The translations under genes and the position numbers were made by a program. A DNA stretch of 64,000 nucleotides from Phalacrocorax aristotelis (lineage: Eukaryota; Chordata; Aves; Suliformes; Phalacrocoracidae). Where the stretch lies: contig NC_134283.1 of NCBI RefSeq assembly GCF_949628215.1, positions 22,732,975 to 22,796,974 on the forward strand. Direction: 5' to 3'. Of the stretch, positions 54,912-64,000 are shown in pieces. Positions within the stretch are counted from its first letter, which is position 1; the number at the start of each line of letters is the position of its first letter. Below the pieces are notes generated by a model. The model saw nothing but the letters and a program-made list of their open reading frames with translations. It had not been told where the DNA came from and ran no database searches.

Positions 54912-57900
54912 AACCCCACCTGCTCATCCCCCTTGCTGCCGGGCTCCTCCAGAGGCATGTAGCCCCACTGTAACAACGGGGCCAGCACAGATGCTCTATG
55001 AATGCTAGAGAGGTCAGAGGCTCCTGGTCCCTTGCCACGCTTGCTCTGTAGCTGGTCTTACCCCATCTTAATCTGGCAGCAGTGATGGAAGAAGGGTGAG
55101 TGAGAAGAAAGCAGGAGAGATCGGTGGCAAGAGGCACAAGCCCTCTGCCTTCATCTGTCTAAAGAGGAAGCTGCTGATCTCCTTTAGGAGACACAGTGGT
55201 ATTGCTGCTGACAGGATTAAATCCCACTATTTCCTGCTGGTGCTCTCCTGCCCTGGTGCCATGGATATGAGGACCCCACCCCGACTGATGCCACACTCAC
55301 AGTATGCTTGTCACATACTCCTGCCCAGCATGGGGTCCTCTCCCTCAGACCGACACTGTGAGTGAAGGGTCCCTGGTATAGGACCCATGATCTCCATCAG
55401 ACCACCTCCTCCAGGAACAGGCTGTGTCCTCCCCACTCTGCCTTCATGCCTGACATCCCTGCTACAGCAGGCATTCCCCAAGGTTCACTCTTCTAATAGC
55501 CAGATAAGGATGTCCCATGGCAGACTGCTTCTATCTCTGTCAAATCAGCCCTTCCCAGTGGCATCCAAGGAGTTTTCCCATCATCTCCTCTGCTCTGGAT
55601 CTGCAGTCAGCAGAGCTGGTTCCAAACTCCCCTGGGGAGAAGACCCAGACCCCAGACTACTGTTTGCCTTCTGCAGACTGACTTGAACCTCAGCCTGAAG
55701 CCTTGCAGAGCTGCTGTGTTGAGACCAAGATGGAGGAATCAGATCTTTCCCCTTTACTACCAGCTGGGCAAGGCCGGACAGGAGCAAAGCCCATGACTGC
55801 ACCAGGGGAGACTGTCACCCAGCTCTGAGCAGGTTGCCATTCCCTTGCTGGAAATACCAGCAGGATTAAGAGTACTTTGAGAAGCACCTGGAGAACCCAC
55901 AGGGACTGCCTGAGTTCAGTGAGCAACACAGCCTAGCTACTACAGGCAACATGAGAGCTGGTCCTAGGGAACACCCATGCAGCTGTATAAGGCACTGATT
56001 GCGTGCTTATATCTGGAGCTGCACCTTGGGGCTATAGCTCTGCCCCAGTGAGTGCTGAGCTAACCCAGCTGCTTTTCTGCCTGCCTGCCTGATCTGGAGG
56101 AGTAAACTGCAGGCAGGTGAGGGCTTTCCTTCTCTCTGGAAGGACTTTGCCATGGGAGAATGGTTTGCAGGATCTACTGGGATCTGCTGGGTGCAGGCTC
56201 TGCAAGTGCTGGCTGTAAGTGTGGGGTTTGCAAGGGGTTGGGGGAGCTGGATGGGGGCTTTTCAGAGTGTGCATCTGGGGGGAATAGCAATCAGGGGGAT
56301 CAGAGCCCCTGGAGCAGAGTGAAGGAGGTTCTGTGGTCCCTGGCTGCCACCCCAGGTAGGACCTGGTTGCTGGCCCTGGCTCTGCAAGCTGTGGTCAGAG
56401 AGGGGGTCCCCACTCCCCTGGAGTGGGGTGGTTAGAGCTGTCGGCCCTCCCTCCTAGCAGGGCATAGTTGGATTTAGGTTGCTTTTGGGAAGAGAAGGGA
56501 TGGGTCTCCAGCTCAGAAGTGTGTCCCAGCCCTTGTCTGGTGGTGGTTGGTGCTTAGTACCTACTTGGAGCATCCACTGAGGGCTGTGTCTGCTTCTTTT
56601 GGTGTGGGCTGGGCAGGTATCTTGTGGGTGCTGGTTGCTCAGGTGTGAGCTGGGCACAGAGCAGGGACATAAGAGGGGGGCTCCTTGTGATGCAGAGGCA
56701 TGAAGAGGGGGTGTCTGCAACCCTTGCTTTTTCAAGCAGACCTGGAAAGAGGAGCAGGCCCTGGTAGCTGCAACTGAGGATGGCGTTTGCAGTAGCTGTG
56801 AGACCCTGTGCTCCACATTCCCTGCGTCTGTGGGAGAGGGGCTAGGGAGGTGGCTGCCGGGCTGGGGCAGGAAGGACATAGGTGTCTGCTGGTGCCTGCC
56901 TCCTCTAGCTTAGTGGTGAGCATGCTGCCTTGGAGAGTACAGTAAACATGTGCTGTGGGGACTAAATAGTATGCAACATCACTGCCAGCAGGGAAGGTAA
57001 ACAGATGACTGTCTTATGCCATTAAATAAGTGGGATCTAGAGAGAGATGGGTCAGTTTTAGGCTGCTCTTCAGAAAAAGCCAATGTGTCCTTCTATAACC
57101 AGAGACTGTGGTGAGTTTTGAAGCAGAGGTCTTGAAACCACAGGTGGATTTCTAAGCTGAGAGCATTTTGTCCTCAGGAAAAGGAGGCAGTACCTGAATT
57201 CCAGGGAGACAAACAAGCAGCTCCTCTTAAAGGATTTAAGCTCTTCTAACTGGGTCTTCTCTCCACAGAGGTGTGTCCCTGCCAGGTTCTGTAGCCTACA
57301 GGTTTCTGTTCCAGGCTCTCAGGGGAGTCTGAGATCTTCTCTCCAGGGTGTTAGTATCCTGCCAACCAGTGCACCTGCCTAGTGACCAGAACACTGGGAT
57401 GCTGAGACCCAGCACCCAGGCAAGGGAGTCTACCACAGCAGGGAAACATCTTGGGGGGGGGGTGTGCGCTGTAGAGAAAATATGCCTGTTGGGAAGGTGC
57501 CTGATCAGGCCAAGAGGCCTAGTTTCCATCCAAGCCTTGCTCCTACCCACACTGGGTGCGTTCCTGACTTTCACATAAGAATTCTCTGGAGGATGTTGTT
57601 GTAGAGGAATTAACCCAAGAATGGCATGCAGCATGGCCACTTCCCAAGGCCTGGGGGGCATCTGTGTCCCACTCGAAAGAACAGCTCAAAGGTAAAGAAG
57701 CCCAAAGCTGCTCAGCTCGAGACAGGTGTCTTGGGAGTATGCAGAAGCAGGACTTTGTCCTGTGGGCTCTGGCAGTGATCAATGCTAGTGCTGGGCTGTT
57801 GCTGAGCTAATACCCTGGGCACTTGGGGATGCCTGGAGCAGGCATTAGACTAGCAAGTGCTCTGCATGTATTGAGTCCAACTGGCTTGTCTGGGAAGACA

Positions 57901-60900
57901 ATGTGTGTCATCAAGGTGTGCCTTTCTATCTGTGCAGCGATGGTATAAGGCTGGCATTCCCCTGCTTGGATTGCTTCCCTGTGGGACTGTGCACTATGAG
58001 CTTGCATATGTGCTGCAACAGGCCTGATGTGAATTGTTTTTATTTCCCCTCACTCTCTGGCACACATGGGTATTTGAGAGCCCTAAGTGGGACCTTCCTG
58101 ACTTGTGTACCTATAAAACATCTCCTGTAAAGCCTCACGATGTGCACACCAGGTTTGCACATGGCACTGACCAACATCTTGAAGTGTAGCTGAAGACTTA
58201 GTAATTGAGTTGCTCCTGTTCTTTCAAATGGCAAGCGTGACCAGCTGTTGTTATGTAGTCTGTCCTCCAGTCCTTCTGGGAAATCACACCATGATTATAT
58301 ATCTGGCTTAAGAAATTTTTTCCTTAATCAGACTGGGCCTCACAAAGAGGTTGCCACTTAGTGGTAATTACTTGCTTTAGAAGCTGAATGTCTCCTGAGG
58401 GTTGCAAATAGGGGATTATCAAATTAATTAGTTAAACCAAGATGTGCTTTTGTGAAGCCAAGGCCTGCTTTACTTGTGATCAGAAATAAAGGTTTAAATA
58501 TTATTAAACTGCATGCAACCTACTCTTGTCTTCCTAATGCAGAGAGAACTAGTTCTTTCCTGAAACATTGGTACAGAGGGCCGCTTGCAGCTCTGCCTGC
58601 TGCAGCACTTGTTGCTTTTATTTGACAAAACCTTTACAAGCAAACATCTATCACTGGTCTTAAGGCACCTGCTTGTGCTAAGTGGGGTCTAATGCTGCTT
58701 CTTGGTGGCTTCCCATGTTTTTATAAGCTGCCAAGTGGAAGGGGAATGGGGTTCACAGTTGGTAGCTTGGTGGGATTGTAATGTACCTTTCTGGAATGTG
58801 TACTTTCAGGGCACAGCTTAATCCATGGGACGCCTGCATAGCCATGTGCGTGGACATGGGAGCTGGTGGAAAGCCCCAGTCTGGTGATGAGGAGATGCCC
58901 AGAAGTAAATTCAGAGGCATCCACTTATCAGTGGGTTGGCAGGGGCTGTAGGGCCCAGAGTGCTTCTCTGCCCCAGCCTGATCCTGGACTCTCCTTTCCC
59001 TCAGAAGCCCCTACGGATATAGGAAGTTCCCTATGCTGTGCTGAGGGCTACACCAGTGATCAAGCTAATGTGGAATGCGTGGGGGTGTTTTCCAAAAAGC
59101 TGTTGGCTGCTGTAGCGCAATCGTCTAGCTAGCATGCATATTGCACAACTTTCCCTAGGTCAGAAGATGTCCTTATCTGGCATCTAAAACGTCTGTCCTG
59201 TGTTTCTTCCAGCACAGCTAAGTCCTATTCGTAAAAGCATTGAGCTTTCCCTGATTTGCGCAACTGAAAATAAGCAGAGCTCTGGTAGCAGTGACTCAAA
59301 GGCAGTGGTCCCTTGCCTGCCTCCTACCTCTGCCTGCACTCTCTACCAGCTCTTATGGTGTTCTGGGTACTACTTTGGCAGGCACCTGAGAAACGCTACA
59401 GCTCCAGAGACCAGATCCACCAAAGGGGAAGGGGACAGAGCAGGGAAAAGAGGCGTGGGTCTGAAGTTAACAACCCCTGACACTTCAGAATAGTTGATGT
59501 ACTGACCCTTCTCCCACCCCATCCTCTTTCGACTCTGGGGAGGCCCCACAGCCTTCAAAGTTTGGCTCCCTGTCCTTCCTGATGTCAGCGTTTGCCTTTT
59601 GCCGTATTTCACCTCTGGGACAAGTTGTGCTTAGCAGTAGTTGGCTGCTGCCACAGGTGGGTACCAAAGTATTTCACTGAGGGTAGAATTGCCCATCCGT
59701 CCATGCAAAGGACCAGGGTCTGCTGAATGTGAAGCTGGAGCACCCTAGCCTCTGCCAGCAGCCTATTGCACTGGCTTCAGCAATCAAACCAACCCTGAGG
59801 AAAGTACAGGCCTCATGCAAAAGCAAGGAGCTGTTCCTGCAAGGAGACAGTGGGAGACTGTGTTGGGGAACAAGTGCGGCATTGTTGCCAGCCTCAGTCA
59901 AGAGGGGCTTTTTAACACCCACTGAAGTGCTGGCTACAGCTGTCTCCCATGTGCTTGTGTGGGAAATAGATCTACAATGCAGGAGAGGAGGGAAAGTCTG
60001 CTTTGTGATATTTAAAAAAAAAAAAAGCTATATCCAGCCATGAGTAAACAGCAGTGCAATGTTCCCCTTAGTGCAGTGCCACAGCACAGGAAATCACGTC
60101 ACTGCCTCTGACTGGGATGGGGGTGAGCTAAACTTGGGCTCTTCAGCCTGGAAGTCCTTGGCGGGGGAAGGTGCTCCTGAGCTTTGGGGGCAGTGTAGAA
60201 AAGGGAGGAGGTGCGAGGTCGGGCTCTAAGCTGCTTTTGTGTTAGCCCATTCCCCTTCTGCTTCTATAACTGTATACCTACAGCAATCAACTTTCCTGCA
60301 TTGTCCTGTGTGGTGTTGGGTTGGGAACTTGTGGAAACCTTCCCGTTGTCATCTCCACAACTGAGCTGGCCACTGCACTGCAAAAAGTGTGTGCTAATGG
60401 TTATAAAGTTTGAGAAGGACCTGGATAGTGAGTGTTGGCTGTATGGTCTGGGGAGCGCTGGCTCTGTCCCTGGTCACAGAGGTGGAAAATGGGTTGGGAA
60501 CCAGATATGGGCTCTGTGTGCTTACACAGTGCCCACCCCATCTGTTCGTGGGGATGCTGCAAACTCCTACACCAGCCCCTGAAAGTGCTGCTTTTCTCTT
60601 TGGCCTTCAAGGAGCTGGAATTAGGTGACTTGACAGTGTCTTACCTGCTAACTCAGAGCTAAAAGAGAAGGCAACCTTGTACTCCCAGGTCTGTGCAAGC
60701 CACCTGAAGGGGTGAGGAAGCGGCTCTGCTGGGGAAGTATGCCAGGTTCCTCCTGCTACGAATATGAGGGGAAAGGAAAGGCTCTCCTGCATCCACAGAC
60801 AAGATCACAATTTCCTTTTAGTTGTTGTGGATGACAACAACCAGGTGGTGCCTGTGCTGGGTTGTTAATACCCTTTGCATTAGCAGGGATGCTCTCCTTC

Positions 60901-63900
60901 ACATAGCTTGGGATTATCAACAGATCTCAGCTGACATGGGCTGGAGGTTCTCACCTCTAAGGTGCGCTGCAGGCAGTGCCCCGCTGCTGTACGGAGAAGG
61001 CTGTCAGAGGCCATGGGGAAGCCTCTGCAAGCAAGGACTGCTTGAAAGACAAGCACTGAACAGCGAGGCAGCTGCTCAGCTCTGGTCTACTGTCAGTGTA
61101 GCATCTCCTTTTAGGAGGGCATCTCTTTCTGCTTAAGGAAAGCAAAGTGCATCCCTGCAGGGACTGTCATCCATCCTTGCTGCCCATAGGAAACTCAACA
61201 GCACATCAAGCATCTGGTGTATTGAAGGGTTGGCTTTGGGACTGCTCGAAGCCTTGTTTGCTGGTTATGTCTGAAAACATGCCATGAGGCCATCACATGC
61301 AATGGGTTTTAGGGCCAACTGTTGGCAGTCCTCCCTGCAGAGGAGTATCCGGAGGTGTTCTTGAGCCAGACCAGCCTGCGTGGGCTCTGCTGCTGGCCCT
61401 GTGGAGCAGGGCTTGGGAAGGCTGGGGGGCCTCCCCTTGAGCCCAGGCAGCAGATATGTCTGGTAGCCATCACTCCAGCTTCAGCAGGCAAGTACCCTGT
61501 GTTCCTCTACTGAGCTTGTCCATGGAGGGGACATCTTCCCTCCTGCTGTAGGTCCTCATGTCCTGCCTGAGTCACCTTTCCTCATGGGATGTGACCTCTC
61601 CCAGAAGCAGGGACAGCCAGGTATCAGCACCGTGGCCCCCTTTATGGAGGGTCCGTCCCCATCAAGGCTGATGAGACCATGCACTGTTTGGCCAAGGCTG
61701 GGGAGGCAGCTTCCAGTCCGAAGTCCTTCTGCCAGGCCCTGCATCTTGTGTCCAGGGCTCTGGGGCTTTGCCTGTATGTGTCACTTCCCACCCCGCTTCC
61801 CATTACACAAAGACTTTGTGTGTCAGCAGATCCTGGGATGCCCTGCGGCACCTGACTCTTCCCTCCCTCTCTGCCTCTGTGGCTCTGCCCTTTTCCCGTT
61901 GTCACTTCTGTAAGCTGCTGCCTGCCTGTTTGGTGACCTTCCCCACTGCTTGGGCAGTATTTTGGCCCCTGGCCATCTTAAACAATTAATCGAGGGGTGG
62001 AGAAACTTGCCATGTTAAATTACTTCCTCCTTTGGGAGGGGGTGAGGTCTCCACATCTCTCGCCTGACACCAATGCAGTTTGTTGCTGTTGCCTGAAGCA
62101 ATCACTGCCTCTCTGTTTTCCTTCTAGAAGTTAGAAAAACAATATTTCAGAGCACACTTTCTGCGTTTCTTGGCATTTTGCTTAACCTGCAGTGCTACCT
62201 CAGGATCTCTCAGAGCGGAGAAACTTCTCTGGACTTAGAGAAAACCAAGCCAAGAGGAGGTGGGGAGAGGGCTTTGCTGGAAACCGCTTTGGGAAGCTGG
62301 AGACCTTCTTGGGATGCCTGCCGTGGGCTTGTTCTCCTCTAGCAGCTATTCAGATCTTCACGGGTGAAGTCAGTTCCCTGCCACGGAGCATCTGCATTAA
62401 GCAGGTCTGTGCAAAGGGCCAGGCGTGCTCTGAGGGACGCAGATAGCAGTGATTCCATAGTAAGCAGCCTGAGAGTGTTGCTGGCTCTGTCTGTCTTCAT
62501 AAGGTCCCCACAGGGCTGGGGAAGGCGGCACCCTGTGCTCGCTATGCCCCTCTGCCGTCTAGCACTGGAGTTGGCTGTCAGAGAAACCTTCAAGGTCCCC
62601 TGCTCAGCCCCGGTAGTGTCATGAGTTAGATTAGTTGGAGCTGTGCTGGGGGCGGTGAGGGCTTGGATTACAGTCCAGAACTAAAAGTGCTTCAGTGGTT
62701 CACGTCGGACAGGAGAGGAGACGCCTCGTCGCACACATGGAGGAAAAAGAGAAAAAACACTGCCTTTGGAAGTGAGGGGGAATAAAGGAGGCCGGGAACA
62801 TGGTAAGGAAATCTCTGCGAAGGGCTTTCGCCCTGGGCACAAGCAGGGCTGCACGGGATGGAGCCGCTATCGCGGCAGCCTGCCTGGAGCCAGTGTATGG
62901 CGCTAGCTGGGAGCGGGGAAGTACCGCCGCTAGCTGGAAATAGGAAACTGCTTTTCTGGAACTTCCTGTTACTCAGATGTGATGCTATACCCTGGGGTGC
63001 CAGCCCTGAACGGTGGCTGCAGGGGCACAGGGCTGGTCCCCTGTGGGGTCCCTAGTGGGGGCACAGCCCTGGAGCAAGGGACTGGGACAGGGCAGGTCAG
63101 GCAGGGCCCTGTCTTTCGGGCTGACCAGGTGCTAGGCTCTCCCCCTGCCCTCGCTCTTTGCCAGTTGGGCTCCTGGGCTGTGGGTGCTGTCCCCTTGCAG
63201 AGCCTGGGGAAGGGGAGAGCATAGGCTGCTTTTCTCCTGCTCAGGGTGGACATCCAGGGGTTCAGAGAAACCCTGGGAGCTGGGCTGGGGATCTCTCCCT
63301 TTCAGTGTCAAGTTCTGCACGTGGGCATCCTTATTTGGGGAGGGGAGAGACTGGTGAGCCCAGCTGGGCAGAATAGCACCCCATCTACCTGGGAGTGGCT
63401 GCAGGGTAGTCCTCTGCCCAGCCCCCCCGGCACTGCCCTGCAAACAGAGGTGCCCAGCCCTGGGGTGCTGGAGGCTAGAGGGATCGCTTAACCCTGTGGC
63501 GAGATTCCACTGAGCATCAGTCTGGCTTCTGATGGCTTGTTCCTGGGCTCAGGCTGCAATCTATGTGTCCAGCAGCCCTAAATCTCCTGGACGTGTCCTT
63601 CTGTGTCATGGGCTGCCCCTCCACAGCAGAGGGAACAAAGTCCGTGGGGGGGACAAGCAGCTTCTGTTGCTGCTGTGCCTGGCAGTGACGTGCTCCTTCT
63701 TAAAAGCAGTTCCTGGGCTTGGAGAAGCTTGCCTTTCATTGAAGGAAGAGTTGCCCAACTTTTGGCTCTGCAGCCTGAGCTAAGCTCACGGACCCATGAC
63801 TCTTCCCTTTGCCACCCTCCAGCTCCTCTGTCAAGGACCCCGTAGTTCTCTGTACCCTCACATGCCTGTGTCAGAGCTGTGGTGTGCTCTCCTCTCCCAT

Positions 63901-64000
63901 GCCGCAGGCATCTTGCTTGGACTTCCCCAGCCCAGTCAGGAGAGCTCTTTCCCTTGCTCCATGCCTAGTGTGTTCCTGGCAATTTTTGTTCTATGCTGCT
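54912..64000. other. Long interval with no recognised gene
   Basis: Open frames on both strands are short and domain-free. AT-rich sequence lies at 58270-58520, including AATAAA at 58485-58490. An ATG directly followed by a GTAAGG donor word occurs at 62800-62802. The expected mammalian neighbour PLEKHG4 was not recognised (no CRAL-TRIO, DH or PH exon). It may be intron of a gene starting at 54.4 kb or true intergenic sequence. Confidence 0.45.

Noticed and set aside
55096-55365. Short basic frame with KRHKPSAFICLKRKLL, briefly considered as an AKAP-like polybasic segment
   Set aside because: The resemblance is short and compositional; no neighbouring supporting exon.
1-64000. tRNA, rRNA, CRISPR, phage or insertion-sequence features
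   Set aside because: None seen; the whole window reads as vertebrate genomic DNA.

Overview
The window looks like vertebrate nuclear DNA, most likely from a bird and probably from a GC-rich, gene-dense microchromosome. The evidence is intron-split genes with canonical GT-AG junctions, CpG-island promoters, short introns, very little interspersed repeat and degraded CR1-type LINE tails. No prokaryotic, viral or CRISPR-type content was seen.

Three genes are recognised from protein similarity recalled from memory. (1) HSD11B2, minus strand: only exon 1 (9700-9970) and its promoter lie in the window. The remaining exons should lie before base 1, so 1-9699 is read as intron 1. (2) FHOD1, minus strand: the complete coding region runs from 34194 down to 18505. 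I reconstructed 23 in-phase coding exons plus one optional 24-nt microexon, giving 1280 aa with GBD/DID, FH1, FH2 and DAD regions. (3) SLC9A5 (NHE5), plus strand: complete from 36184 to 47875, with 16 in-phase exons and 875 aa. A 3' UTR follows, ending near an AATAAA at 49512. FHOD1 and SLC9A5 are head to head, with 1,989 bp between their start codons, as they are in mammals. HSD11B2 beside FHOD1 is not the human arrangement.

Layout: 1-9699 HSD11B2 intron 1; 9640-10330 HSD11B2 promoter CpG island; 10198-11210 a composite minisatellite; 11211-18504 non-coding, including the FHOD1 3' UTR; 18505-34194 FHOD1; 34195-36183 divergent promoter interval; 36184-49535 SLC9A5; 49540-54200 intergenic with CR1 debris and a long imperfect inverted repeat; about 54240-54530 an orphan CpG island with an AAGATGGCGGC start-site motif; 54900-64000 no recognisable exon.

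The three genes do not form one pathway. HSD11B2 inactivates glucocorticoids, FHOD1 is a formin that bundles actin and responds to Rho/ROCK, and SLC9A5 is a neuronal endosomal/plasma-membrane Na+/H+ exchanger. I found no clearly new biological system. The best leads are the CpG-decay gradient in the HSD11B2-flanking minisatellite, a strong in-frame microexon in FHOD1, a GC-AG intron and a missing N-terminal hydrophobic segment in SLC9A5, the inverted repeat at 51.9-52.0 kb, and the unassigned promoter at 54.4 kb.
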